From Nitrospirota bacterium (lineage in GTDB: Bacteria; Nitrospirota; Thermodesulfovibrionia; Thermodesulfovibrionales; UBA1546), in contig JACQXE010000004.1 in NCBI GenBank assembly GCA_016208915.1, forward strand, positions 1 through 64,000: a DNA stretch of 64,000 nucleotides. Direction: 5' to 3'. The notes beneath the pieces are model-generated. The model was not told the origin of the DNA and did no database searches. It saw only the letters and a program-made list of their open reading frames with translations. A program made the position numbers and the translations under genes. Positions 7,122-15,211 of this stretch are shown here, piece by piece; position 1 is the stretch's first letter, and every line of letters begins with the position of its first letter.

Positions 7122-8426
7122 ATGTATAACCTTATAAGCTTTTCCGGCATATTTATTTTAATGGCCTTTGCCTGGCTGATCTCTGCAAACAGAAAGGTTA
7201 TTAACTGGCGCGTCATCATTTGGGGAGTAATCCTGCAGCTCATATTTGCCTTTTTCATATTCGTAGTTCCTGCTGGCTCAAAGGTATTCCTGTTTGTAAA
7301 TGACACAGTCGTAAAGCTCCTTGACAGCGCCACTGCTGGCACAAGATTCGTTTTTGGAAGGCTTGCCCTTCCTCCGGGCACAAAGAATGAAATGGGTGAA
7401 GAATCCTTAGGGTTCCTTCTCGCTTTTCAGGCATTACCTACAATTGTATTCTTTGCAAGCATCATGGCAGTTCTCTATTACATTGGAATTATGCCGAAAC
7501 TTATAAAGGTATTTTCAAGGATTTTTACAAAGCTGATGCGGATCAGCGGTGCAGAGTCCATGAGTGTATCGAGCAACATCTTTGTTGGGGTAGAGGCAAA
7601 CATGACAGTGCTTCCCTACCTCAAAAAAATGACTAAATCTGAGCTCTGCACAATACTTGCAGCAGGAATGTCCACAACAGCATCCAATGTCTTGGCCCTG
7701 TATGTATTCATCCTCCAGAAACAGTTTCCGACAATAGCCGGACATCTCGTATCTGCATCGATACTCTCAGCCATAGCAGCAATTGTCCTTTCAAAGATAA
7801 TCATGCCGGAAACCGACAAGCCGGAAACGCTTGGCATAGATGTAGTGCCCTATTACGAAAAAGAATCCTCGCTCATGGAGTCCATCATAAAAGGAGCAAA
7901 CGAAGGCGTTAAGATGATTGTCGGCATAGTTGCCCTTCTCCTTGCGTTTCTTGGCATAGTTGCCCTTATAGATCTTTTCATTGGAGGGTTTGGCGTAAGC
8001 TTGAATAATCTCACCGGCATGCAGATGGATTGGTCATTAAAAGGGTTTCTGGGATATATCTTCTATCCTTTTACCCTTGTGATAGGTATTCCATATCCAG
8101 ATGCATTCGAGATCTCAAAGCTCATTGGAGAAAGGGTAGTGCTTACAGAAGTGAAATCATACCAAGACCTTTCCTTGCTCCTCTCTTCTGGTGCGCTTAA
8201 AGATCCCCGTTCTGCAGTGCTTGCAGCATATGCCCTTTGCGGTTTTGCACATATCGCCTCACTCGCCATTTTTGTAGGCGGCACCGCAGCCCTTGTCCCT
8301 CAAAGAACAAAAGACCTTTCTCGTATTGGGCTTAGAGCGCTTATATCAGCCACCCTCGCCTGCCTTATGACAGCTTCAGTCGCAGGAACATTTTTTACTG
8401 AAGGGTCCATCCTGTTTGGTAAGTAA
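7122..8426 (+). CDS. NupC-type concentrative nucleoside transporter
   Basis: This 434-aa inner-membrane protein has the concentrative nucleoside transporter (CNT) layout. The N-terminal membrane segments include WRVIIWGVILQLIFAFF. A gate region with FVFGRLALPPG and a central domain follow, with the family's GAESMSVSSNIFVGVEAN, GMSTTASNVLALYV and GIPYPDAFEISKLIGERVV motifs. The C-terminus carries YALCGFAHIASLAIFVGG. CNT proteins import nucleosides with Na+ or H+. Length matches the family. It stands alone, 69 bases before the Crp/Fnr gene and in the same direction. Confidence 0.92.
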   Translation: MYNLISFSGIFILMAFAWLISANRKVINWRVIIWGVILQLIFAFFIFVVPAGSKVFLFVNDTVVKLLDSATAGTRFVFGRLALPPGTKNEMGEESLGFLLAFQALPTIVFFASIMAVLYYIGIMPKLIKVFSRIFTKLMRISGAESMSVSSNIFVGVEANMTVLPYLKKMTKSELCTILAAGMSTTASNVLALYVFILQKQFPTIAGHLVSASILSAIAAIVLSKIIMPETDKPETLGIDVVPYYEKESSLMESIIKGANEGVKMIVGIVALLLAFLGIVALIDLFIGGFGVSLNNLTGMQMDWSLKGFLGYIFYPFTLVIGIPYPDAFEISKLIGERVVLTEVKSYQDLSLLLSSGALKDPRSAVLAAYALCGFAHIASLAIFVGGTAALVPQRTKDLSRIGLRALISATLACLMTASVAGTFFTEGSILFGK

Positions 8427-8495
8427 ATATAAGAACAACTTTTTACCTATGTACAAAAGCTTGAATTAAGCCGGTGTATCCATTATCCTAATGCC

Positions 8496-9167
8496 ATGGT
8501 AGATTTAAAAAAGATCCCCATATTCAACACACTGAGCGCCTCTGATCTGGACGAGATAAAACCCTATTTGATTACGACGAGATTCAAAAAAAAAGAGCTT
8601 ATATTCTCGGAAGGAGATCCTTCTGACTGGCTTTATATAGTAATAAATGGAAAGGTGAAGATAACCAAACTCGCACAGAACGGAAAAGAAATAATACTTG
8701 AAATAATCTCGCCAATGGATTTTTTTGGGGGTGTTGCTGTAATGCGAGGCTTCCCCTACCCTGCAAATGCAGTAGCCATGGAAGACGCAGAGGTCTCGAA
8801 AATCTCAAAGAGCAATCTCATGCGCATTCTTGACAGGTTTCCTAATCTCATGTATTGCATGGCAATGAACATCGGAGACAGGATTAAGGGCTCCCATGAG
8901 GCGTTGAAGAATATTGCAGTTGAAAAGGTAGAGTCAAGAATAGCTTCACTTCTCATAAAGCTCGCTGACAAGACCGGGATTGAATCAGACAGCACAGTTA
9001 CCATTGACATGAAGCTCACCAAGCAGGATATTGCCGAGATGGTCGGGACAACAGTCGAGACATCCATAAGAACAATGAGCAAGTTCAAAAAGCTTGGTCT
9101 GGTGTCAGAAAAAAGCAGAAAAATTATTATAAAGGATGTCAATAAACTGAAAGCTCTTTGCGGTTAA
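8496..9167 (+). CDS. Crp/Fnr-family transcription regulator (FNR-like helix, no Fe-S cysteines)
   Basis: This 223-aa regulator has an N-terminal cyclic-nucleotide-binding-type beta-roll (about 10-120, GDPSDWLYIVINGKVKI), a long dimer helix, and a C-terminal winged helix with TKQDIAEMVGTTVETSIRTM. The recognition helix carries V-E-T-x-x-R, as in E. coli FNR, which reads TGAT half-sites. Only two cysteines occur and none are clustered at the N-terminus, so it is not an oxygen-sensing Fe-S FNR; a DNR/HcpR-like NO or heme sensor is more plausible. ATGAT-N4-ATCAT-type palindromes upstream of four genes in the next 4 kb are good candidate targets. Confidence 0.88.
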   Translation: MVDLKKIPIFNTLSASDLDEIKPYLITTRFKKKELIFSEGDPSDWLYIVINGKVKITKLAQNGKEIILEIISPMDFFGGVAVMRGFPYPANAVAMEDAEVSKISKSNLMRILDRFPNLMYCMAMNIGDRIKGSHEALKNIAVEKVESRIASLLIKLADKTGIESDSTVTIDMKLTKQDIAEMVGTTVETSIRTMSKFKKLGLVSEKSRKIIIKDVNKLKALCG

Positions 9168-9193
9168 TAACAGTCCCTGATAGTTTTTAAATC

Positions 9194-9344
9194 AGACAGG
9201 GCATAGTATTCTTACATCATTCTCGGCCTTTGGCCTCCGAGGTATTTTGCCTCACCCCCCTCATATCCCCCCTTAGCAAGGGGGGATGGAGGGGGGTGTA
9301 GGAATATCAGCAAAAGAAATCCGTTCGAATACTATACCCTGTCT
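9194..9344. repeat. Dispersed inverted-repeat element, copy 1 (long type)
   Basis: The outer arms AGACAGGGCATAGTATTC and GAATACTATACCCTGTCT are complementary at 17 of 18 positions. Inside are TCTCGGCCTTTGGCCTCCGAGG (a hairpin) and the CCCCCCTTAGCAAGGGGGG stem, then AGGAATATCAGCAAAAG. It lies between the ends of two convergent genes, where it could act as a two-way terminator. Other copies are at 10383, 21226, 34021 and 59564. Confidence 0.9.
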
Positions 9345-9348
9345 TTCT

Positions 9349-9762
9349 CTAAGTATTATTCTCTTTCGCATACAATGTCGCAATCATGTTGTAAAAAAAC
9401 AAAAAGATTGATAAGGCCTCTATAATTCCAAATACAACTGTAAGATTTTTATACACCTCAGTCTCAGAATTATAAACCCCAAGCGCATAGAAGCCAAGCA
9501 TCCCCACAAGCCCGATATTTGAAAGCCAGAACTGCATCTCTCCCATTGTCTTGCTCTTTAGAAACCTGCCTGCAAATTTAGGGAGTATGTGATAGCCGAC
9601 ACCGTATATCATCATTGAGACCCATCCGAGAAGCATTAGGTGGGAATGCACAAATTTCAATGAAAGAAGAGACGGTATTCTTATCATGCATATTCCCAGT
9701 ATTGATGCTATTGCAAGATAAACAATGCTCATTAAGATAAAGTTCTTTACAAATTTGTCCAT
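9349..9762 (-). CDS. Small heme-copper-oxidase subunit I-like membrane protein
   Basis: This 137-aa protein has four predicted membrane helices. The second begins FVHSHLMLLGWVSMMIYGVGYHILPKF, resembling the heme-ligating helix of cbb3-type oxidase and NorB subunit I. It is far too short for an oxidase (about 450 aa or more) and lacks the copper-site helices. Such short homologues occur beside nitrogen-oxide genes; the histidines could bind a low-spin heme. It is transcribed divergently from the Fe-S protein gene, with an FNR-like palindrome about 60 bases upstream. The exact function is unknown. Confidence 0.65.
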   Translation of the reverse strand: MDKFVKNFILMSIVYLAIASILGICMIRIPSLLSLKFVHSHLMLLGWVSMMIYGVGYHILPKFAGRFLKSKTMGEMQFWLSNIGLVGMLGFYALGVYNSETEVYKNLTVVFGIIEALSIFLFFYNMIATLYAKENNT

Positions 9763-9820
9763 AAATCCCTCCTGAATTTTTGTTAATGTTTAAATTATAT
9801 TCAACAGAGAGCGCAATTGC

Positions 9821-9836
9821 TATGATAAAAGTCATA
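9821..9836. promoter_or_regulatory. FNR-like operator, site 1
   Basis: The sequence TATGATAAAAGTCATA is a near-perfect palindrome (ATGAT-N4-GTCAT), about 59 bases upstream of the minus-strand heme-copper-oxidase-like gene. It has the spacing of FNR boxes (TGAT-N4-ATCA) and matches three other sites in this cluster. Confidence 0.7.
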
Positions 9837-9859
9837 ATACAAAACAAATTTTTGTCTTA

Positions 9860-9875
9860 TATGATATTCGTCATA
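9860..9875. promoter_or_regulatory. FNR-like operator, site 2
   Basis: The sequence TATGATATTCGTCATA is a palindrome of the same form as site 1, about 57 bases upstream of the Fe-S protein start at 9933. The two sites sit back to back, one per divergent gene. Confidence 0.7.
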
Positions 9876-9932
9876 GAACTCCTTTTTGAATTAGTGTAAT
9901 TTAGAGATAAGATGATAAAAAAGGAGGAAAAG

Positions 9933-10382
9933 ATGAATACAAATATCGAATGCCCGTCATGTTCAAACATCGGGATTTTAGAAAAACCCGAGAAAAATGA
10001 TTATGGGCTCTCACACTGGCCTATACAGATTAAATTAATGGGGACAGTCATACCTTTTCTGAATAATGCAGACCTTCTCGTTGCAGCAGATTGCACTGCC
10101 TTTGCCGTGAAAGGCTTTCACGAAAGATTTCTGAAGGATAAGAAGCTGTTGATCGGCTGTCCGAAACTCGACAATGCGCAGTTTTATGTCGAAAAATTCA
10201 CAGAGATATTCAGCAACATCCCTATTAAGACTGTCACCTGTCTCAGGATGGAAGTCCCATGCTGCGGCGGCATAACAGCAATATTGAAGGAAGCGATAAA
10301 GAGGTCAGGGAAAGACATACCTTTTGCAGAGACAATTATTGGTGTTAAAGGCAATGTACTTGGAGAAAAGAAGGTTGAATAA
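9933..10382 (+). CDS. Iron-sulfur protein, Frdx-like (often near hybrid-cluster proteins)
   Basis: This 149-aa protein starts at ATG 9933, directly after AAAAGGAGGAAAAG; the earlier ATG at 9912 in the track has no such site. It has an N-terminal CPSC pair, then SHWPIQIKLMG, ADLLVAADCTAFAVKGFHE, KKLLIGCPKLDNAQ and EVPCCGG. These cysteines probably hold an Fe-S cluster. Proteins of this type, usually with additional ferredoxin cysteines, belong to nitrosative-stress regulons beside hcp. An FNR-like site lies upstream, and a repeat element follows its stop immediately. Confidence 0.7.
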   Translation: MNTNIECPSCSNIGILEKPEKNDYGLSHWPIQIKLMGTVIPFLNNADLLVAADCTAFAVKGFHERFLKDKKLLIGCPKLDNAQFYVEKFTEIFSNIPIKTVTCLRMEVPCCGGITAILKEAIKRSGKDIPFAETIIGVKGNVLGEKKVE

Positions 10383-10575
10383 AAAGCAAGGTACAGTATT
10401 TTCGCTCATTCCCTGCCTGCCGCCTGCCTGCCGGTAGGCAGGGCAGGCAGGTCGGTCGTTCCGACCTCCGAGGCTTTTGCCTCACCCCCCTCATATTCCC
10501 CCCTTAGCAAGGGGGGATGGAGGGGGGTGTAGGAATATCAGCAAAAGAAACCGCTTAAATACCATACCTTGCTTT
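10383..10575. repeat. Dispersed inverted-repeat element, copy 2 (long type, GC-rich insert)
   Basis: The outer arms AAAGCAAGGTACAGTATTT and AAATACCATACCTTGCTTT pair with two mismatches. This copy shares the GGTCGTTCCGACCTCCGAGG hairpin and the CCCCTTAGCAAGGGG stem with the other copies. It carries an extra palindromic GC-rich block (CCTGCCTGCC...GGCAGGCAGG) at 10412-10452. It starts at the stop codon of the Fe-S protein gene. Confidence 0.9.
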
Positions 10576-10583
10576 TCTAAATT

Positions 10584-10599
10584 TATGACTTAAATCATA
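10584..10599. promoter_or_regulatory. FNR-like operator, site 3
   Basis: The sequence TATGACTTAAATCATA is a palindrome of the ATGAT-N4-ATCAT type, 48 bases upstream of the DUF1858 gene and just beyond repeat copy 2. Confidence 0.72.
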
Positions 10600-10647
10600 C
10601 AACTTAATAAAAGACAAGCATTAAACTAAAGCAAAAAGGAGGTTAAG

Positions 10648-10860
10648 ATGACAGCAACAAAAATAAAGGTAACAAAAGATACCTTAATAGGAGATGTAAT
10701 AAAAAACAGCCCTTCAGGCACCAAGATTATAGAGAAATATTTTGGCAACGGCTGTTTCACATGCCCGGGAGTAAAGGTTGAATCTATCGCGTTCGGAGCT
10801 ATGATGCACAATGTTGACCCAAACAAGATTGTAGATGAAATAAATGCGCTTTCAGATTAA
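10648..10860 (+). CDS. DUF1858 domain protein
   Basis: This 70-aa protein, preceded by AAAAAGGAGGTTAAG, has the whole DUF1858 fold: ITKDT-like start (VTKDTLIGDVIKNSP), a GTKIIEKYFGNGCFTCPG core with the typical CxxC, and a C-terminal helix ending VDEINALSD. DUF1858 proteins resemble the N-terminal part of ScdA/YtfE-type iron-sulfur repair proteins and occur near hcp and nitrite/NO genes; the biochemical role is not known. The FNR-like palindrome upstream places it in the same putative regulon. Confidence 0.85.
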   Translation: MTATKIKVTKDTLIGDVIKNSPSGTKIIEKYFGNGCFTCPGVKVESIAFGAMMHNVDPNKIVDEINALSD

Positions 10861-11024
10861 TCTGACTTGCTGTTTTAAATTACAGCAAACTTATACCTTG
10901 ACTTATATTTTGATTTTGCTATGCTTCAAATATAGCTGTTCGGCTGCTCAAAAGGGGGTGAAATAAACTGATTTTTTCAGTAAAAGGGGATTATTTTTTA
11001 ATATCTTGAAAAAGGAGGCGTCTG

Positions 11025-12656
11025 ATGCGAAAAAATATCTTTGTATTTTTATTAGCATTCCTTACGCTTATTGCGACAGGTTTTGTTTATTATGCACCGG
11101 CTGATGCACAGAAAGCAGTGACTGAAAAACCTGTCAAGGCAGAGGCATGTTATGGCTGTCATGTAGATATTAAAGACTTTCACACAAAAGGAAAACATTC
11201 AAAGGTAAGCTGTTCGAACTGCCATGAAGGCATAGACAAACATCTTAAGAATTCATCTACAGCGCCTGTCACAAAAATGGATCATGCCACTTGTGGTAAA
11301 TGCCACAAAGAACAATATGAGTCTTTTATTTCAGTAAATCTCGAATCAAAGGCAAAAGTGGAAAAAGCCACATTCAAGAGCAGATCGCCGTTATTCGACA
11401 AGCTGATGGCCCCTCATGGCTTTACAAAAGAGCACGCTGAGCCGAGAAGCCATGTATTTATGCTCATTGACCATTATACTGTTGACAGAGCCTACGGCGG
11501 AAGATTCCAGCTTAAAAACTGGACCAATATAACTGATGGCAAGGCTTCTGAAAAATCAGCATGGGAACTTCTTACAGATAAAGAACCTTCAACATCTGAT
11601 CAGAAAGTATTCATGCCGCAGACTGCAACAGCAGCAAATCCAGTCTGTCTCCAGTGTAAGACTCAGGATAACATACTTAGATGGAAATATATGGGAGACA
11701 AAGACCCAAAGGCAAAATGGGACAGGACATCAAAGGTTGTTGAACTCGCCAGAGATCTGAGGCATCCGATAAACTGCTTTGCATGTCATGACCCGCATTC
11801 AACACAGCCGAGGGTTGTAAGGGATGCGCTCATAGAAGCAGTTGTTGACAGAGGCGAAGGGACGTATCCGTATGATAAAGAAAAGAGCAAGAAGGTCACG
11901 ATAAAAAAAGTTATGTTCAGGGACTTCAGGGCAATCGGCATTCTTAACAAACCTGATTCCAATCTCTTATGCGCCCAGTGTCATGTTGAGTATAACTGCA
12001 ATCCGGGACATAATCCTGAGACAGGCGAAGCAGTCGGGATGACTGACAGAAGGACAAACCTATTTCAGTGGGTAAATGTATTTGACTATAACAAAAAGAT
12101 GGCAGAGTATAAATTTAAAGACTTTAAGCACGCAACCACCGGCGCATCCCTTTCAAAGATTCAGCATCCTGAGGTTGAGACATTCTGGGGAAGCAAACAC
12201 GAAAAGGCAGGAGTTGAATGCAAAGACTGCCATATGCCGAAGATAAAAAAAGGAAACAAGGCATACACATGGCATGGACAGAGGAGCGCAAGATACATGA
12301 AGAGAGATACATGCGTAAAATGTCATCCGGACTGGACAGAACAGGAAGCTGATTATCAGATAGATGCAATCCAGAACTACATCAGGGGGAAACTCACAAA
12401 GGCGGAATTCTGGCTTGGACAGTTCATAGACACATTTGCAAAGGCAAAGGCTGCGGGTGCTCCAGAAGAAACCTTAAAAGAAGCAAGGGCATTGCACGAT
12501 ACAGCCCAAACATACTGGGAATGGTGGACTGCTGAAAACAGCGATGGCTTCCATAATCAGGATGCTGCAAGGGAATCTTTGGCGAGGTCTATTGATGCAT
12601 CTCAAAAGGGAATAAAACTGCTGAATGATGCAATGGCCTCTGCAGCTAAAAAATAA
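11025..12656 (+). CDS. Octaheme ammonia-forming nitrite reductase (ONR/TvNiR-like)
   Basis: This 543-aa exported cytochrome has an N-terminal signal peptide (to about residue 29) and eight heme motifs: CYGCH 42, CSNCH 63, CGKCH 90, the lysine-ligated CLQCK 208, CFACH 251, CAQCH 316, CKDCH 399 and CVKCH 430. A single CxxCK as heme 4, followed by an NrfA-like core (HPEVETFWGSKHEKAGVECK), defines octaheme nitrite reductases, which reduce nitrite or hydroxylamine to ammonium in the periplasm. The segment HVEYNCNPG gives Y323-N-C325, matching the Tyr-x-Cys that is cross-linked in the Thioalkalivibrio enzyme. The start follows AAAAAGGAGGCGTCTG. It lies 164 bases after the DUF1858 gene. Confidence 0.9.
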   Translation: MRKNIFVFLLAFLTLIATGFVYYAPADAQKAVTEKPVKAEACYGCHVDIKDFHTKGKHSKVSCSNCHEGIDKHLKNSSTAPVTKMDHATCGKCHKEQYESFISVNLESKAKVEKATFKSRSPLFDKLMAPHGFTKEHAEPRSHVFMLIDHYTVDRAYGGRFQLKNWTNITDGKASEKSAWELLTDKEPSTSDQKVFMPQTATAANPVCLQCKTQDNILRWKYMGDKDPKAKWDRTSKVVELARDLRHPINCFACHDPHSTQPRVVRDALIEAVVDRGEGTYPYDKEKSKKVTIKKVMFRDFRAIGILNKPDSNLLCAQCHVEYNCNPGHNPETGEAVGMTDRRTNLFQWVNVFDYNKKMAEYKFKDFKHATTGASLSKIQHPEVETFWGSKHEKAGVECKDCHMPKIKKGNKAYTWHGQRSARYMKRDTCVKCHPDWTEQEADYQIDAIQNYIRGKLTKAEFWLGQFIDTFAKAKAAGAPEETLKEARALHDTAQTYWEWWTAENSDGFHNQDAARESLARSIDASQKGIKLLNDAMASAAKK

Positions 12657-12658
12657 TT

Positions 12659-12674
12659 TATGATTTAAATCATG
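12659..12674. promoter_or_regulatory. FNR-like operator, site 4
   Basis: The sequence TATGATTTAAATCATG contains the perfect palindrome ATGATTTAAATCAT, 73 bases upstream of the HAO-like gene and directly after the stop of the nitrite reductase. Confidence 0.72.
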
Positions 12675-12747
12675 GAATAAAAAACAGTTTGATTTTAAAA
12701 TTTTCTGAAATCCAGATTATCTGGTAAAAAAATAACAGGAGGTTTTT

Positions 12748-13977
12748 ATGAATATTTTAAGGATTTTGCTGGTATTGTGCTGCGCTCTTCTGATGAGCAG
12801 TCTTTCATTTGCCGCCGGCCAGAAAAGCGTCTGCATTGACTGCCACAAAAAAATAACTCCCGGTGTAGTTCAGCAGCATCTTGATGGCAAGATGTCAAAA
12901 AAGGGCATTGACTGCTCAACATGTCACGGCTCTGAACATAAGAAGGCTGATGATGCAAAGCTTGCAAAGATGCCTACACCAGAAACCTGTTCCGGCTGCC
13001 ATTCAAAACAGGTAGACCAGTTTAAGGCAGGAAAACATAATCTCGCATGGATTGCGGCAAGCGCAATGCCCATGTGGGCGCATCAGCCAAAGGGTGTTGT
13101 AGGGGAAGGTTATAAGGGCTGTTCAAGCTGCCACAAGATAGGCGTAAAGGGTGAAAAAGAGAAATACGAATATCATTACGGGAATGCCCAGTGCGATTCA
13201 TGTCATACAAGACATTCATTCAAGAAATCAGAGGCGCAGGACCCTCGCGCATGTCAGACATGCCACATGGGTTTTGACCATCCCCAGTGGGAAATGTGGT
13301 CGACATCAAAGCATGGGTCAATCTGGCAGATAGAAGGCAAGGGAAGCAAGCGCGCGCCTACCTGCCAGACATGCCATATGGCTGGAGGAGACCATAATGT
13401 AATGACATCATGGGGCTTTCTTGCATTAAGGCTTCCTGAAGATGACAAGGACTGGCTGAATGACAGGGTGACGATACTTCAGGCACTCGGTGTTCTTGAT
13501 GATAAAGGCAACCCGACTGCAAGGCTTGATGTAGTAAAGGCTGGCAAGGTTGCGAGACTCACAAAAGAAGAGTTCCAAAAAGAACGCGACAAGATGATAA
13601 AGATCTGTGCAAACTGTCATGGAACTTCATATGCAAAAAACCAGCTCGAGGCTGCTGATATGGTTATTAAGGATGTAGACAAGATAATGGCTGAGGCAAT
13701 AAGAGAAGTTCAGGGTCTTTACAAAGATGGAATACTCAAAAAACCTGCGAACTGGACGTTTGCGCCTGATCTGCTTCAGTTCTATGAGGCAAAAAGCTCG
13801 GTCGAGCAGGACCTCTATGTCATGTTTCTCGAATACCGGATGAGGGCGTTTCAGGGCGCGTTCCATATGAACCCTGACTACATGCACTGGTACGGCTGGG
13901 CTCCGATGAAGGAGACATTGCAGAAAATTAAGGATGAGGCAGAAAAGTTGAGGGCTGAAAAGGCTGCGAAAAAGTAA
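12748..13977 (+). CDS. Octaheme hydroxylamine oxidoreductase-like cytochrome
   Basis: This 409-aa exported protein (signal peptide ending near LSFAAG) has eight CxxCH motifs at about residues 29, 56, 81, 125, 149, 169, 206 and 287, and a helical C-terminal domain. This is the hydroxylamine oxidoreductase (HAO) family pattern. The family includes hydroxylamine and hydrazine oxidases, which need a Tyr cross-linked to the P460 heme, and reductive HAOs that lack it. The C-terminal HMNPDYMHWYGW segment contains tyrosines in roughly the right region, but which position is equivalent needs alignment. A ribosome site ACAGGAGGTTTTT precedes the ATG. Its coupling to ONR suggests nitrite/hydroxylamine chemistry. 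Confidence 0.87.
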   Translation: MNILRILLVLCCALLMSSLSFAAGQKSVCIDCHKKITPGVVQQHLDGKMSKKGIDCSTCHGSEHKKADDAKLAKMPTPETCSGCHSKQVDQFKAGKHNLAWIAASAMPMWAHQPKGVVGEGYKGCSSCHKIGVKGEKEKYEYHYGNAQCDSCHTRHSFKKSEAQDPRACQTCHMGFDHPQWEMWSTSKHGSIWQIEGKGSKRAPTCQTCHMAGGDHNVMTSWGFLALRLPEDDKDWLNDRVTILQALGVLDDKGNPTARLDVVKAGKVARLTKEEFQKERDKMIKICANCHGTSYAKNQLEAADMVIKDVDKIMAEAIREVQGLYKDGILKKPANWTFAPDLLQFYEAKSSVEQDLYVMFLEYRMRAFQGAFHMNPDYMHWYGWAPMKETLQKIKDEAEKLRAEKAAKK

Positions 13978-13981
13978 TATA

Positions 13982-14006
13982 TAGGGGGGAGCAAGCTCCC
14001 CCCTTT
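13982..14006 (+). terminator. Rho-independent terminator after the HAO-like gene
   Basis: The hairpin AGGGGGGAGCAAGCTCCCCCC followed by TTTTCTCTTT lies just after the stop at 13977. It ends the nitrite-reductase/HAO transcript. Confidence 0.85.
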
Positions 14007-14075
14007 TCTCTTTATTTTTTTGTTAATAAGGTATTTTTAATAGCTATTAAATTATTCTAAAAAGGAGGATAAGAT

Positions 14076-14237
14076 ATGCAAAAATACAAATGTACTGTAT
14101 GCGGTTACATCTATGACCCTGAAGCAGGAGACCCTGACAGCGGAATACCGCCAAATACACTTTTTGAGAAGCTTCCGGATGACTGGACATGCCCTGTATG
14201 CGGAGCACAAAAAGACCAGTTCGAAAAAACTGATTAA
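14076..14237 (+). CDS. Rubredoxin
   Basis: This 53-aa gene is too short for the ORF track. It starts [19 protein letters not shown] and ends with [15 protein letters not shown]: the two CxxCG pairs that hold a single Fe, plus the conserved aromatic and PDDW residues. The ribosome site AAAAGGAGGATAAG sits ahead of ATG 14076. Rubredoxins pass electrons to rubrerythrin and flavodiiron proteins, both encoded at 23-25 kb. Five bases separate its stop from the next gene, so the two form an operon. Confidence 0.95.
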   Translation: MQKYKCTVCGYIYDPEAGDPDSGIPPNTLFEKLPDDWTCPVCGAQKDQFEKTD

Positions 14238-14242
14238 GAAAT

Positions 14243-15184
14243 ATGAGACCGAAGGTCCTGAAAAGATTGCTTTTAATCATATATCTTTCTATTTTTGTAA
14301 CAGCCCTATTTTCATCAATATCATCTGCAACAACTGATTATGCCAGGCAAACAGGTCTGCAGTGCAGTGAATGCCATACAGAGGCAATCGGAGGAGGACA
14401 GCTTACAAAGGAAGGCGAGAAGTTTCTTGATGAGATGAGGATCAAAGGCCTATACATGCCTTTGACAATGACCCAGAAGGCAATCCGCCTGATGATCGGC
14501 TACATCCATCTGCTTGTAGCAATTGCATGGTTTGGAACCATCCTTTACGTTCATATCCTTCTGAAACCTGCGTATGCTTCAAAGGGGCTTCCAAAAGGCG
14601 AATTGATTCTTGGGTGGTTTTCTATCATAATCCTTTCCGTAACAGGCACTCTTCTGACCTTATCTATAATACCCGCATGGAAGGCGTTTTACATGACGAG
14701 ATTTGGAATACTTTTAGGCATAAAAATCATCCTTTTCATCCTCATGGTTACAACAGCAGTTATAGTCACATTTTACATTGGTCCCAAGATGAGGAAAAGA
14801 TGGGGGATTAAGGGCAAGGAAGACCTGTCAGGCAATAAAAGAGACCTGACAAGCGAAGAACTCCATAGCTTTGACGGCAAAGAAGGACGTCCTGCATATG
14901 TTGCATATAAAGGAAGCATTTATGATGTTACACAGAGCAAGCTCTGGAAAAACGGCTCGCACCTTCAGAAACATCTGGCCGGTCACAACCTTACAAACGC
15001 CTTAAAAACCGCTCCCCATGGAGAAGACAAGATACTTGCAATGCCGAAGATAGGGCACCTTATTCCTGCTATAGAAAAAACAGCAAAGCCATTTTATGAA
15101 AAGCTTTTTTATTTCTTTGCCTATCTTAATCTTGCTTTGGTGTTTCTCATCGTCTTTGTTATAGCTTTGTGGAAATGGGATTAA
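14243..15184 (+). CDS. Fusion: monoheme c / CopD-like membrane / cytochrome b5-like protein
   Basis: This 313-aa protein joins several parts. A signal peptide (1-29) is followed by a CSECH heme c site at 41-45. Three to four membrane helices (about 80-190, IGYIHLLVAIAWFGTILYVHI) resemble the CopD family. A cytochrome b5-like heme/steroid-binding domain comes next (about 205-280, AYVAYKGSIYDVTQSKLWKNG, with HLAGHNLT). A last membrane helix lies near the C-terminus. It could carry electrons between the quinone pool or inner membrane and periplasmic cytochromes. It sits in an operon with rubredoxin, directly after the nitrite/HAO genes. The whole arrangement is unusual, and its partner is not known. 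Confidence 0.75.
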   Translation: MRPKVLKRLLLIIYLSIFVTALFSSISSATTDYARQTGLQCSECHTEAIGGGQLTKEGEKFLDEMRIKGLYMPLTMTQKAIRLMIGYIHLLVAIAWFGTILYVHILLKPAYASKGLPKGELILGWFSIIILSVTGTLLTLSIIPAWKAFYMTRFGILLGIKIILFILMVTTAVIVTFYIGPKMRKRWGIKGKEDLSGNKRDLTSEELHSFDGKEGRPAYVAYKGSIYDVTQSKLWKNGSHLQKHLAGHNLTNALKTAPHGEDKILAMPKIGHLIPAIEKTAKPFYEKLFYFFAYLNLALVFLIVFVIALWKWD

Positions 15185-15211
15185 GGCAGGATTTTGGAAT
15201 AAGACAAATAT

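Noticed and set aside
10867-10889. TTGCTGT...ACAGCAA palindrome after the DUF1858 gene as a terminator
   Set aside because: The stem is only seven bases and no T-run follows, so it is too weak to call.
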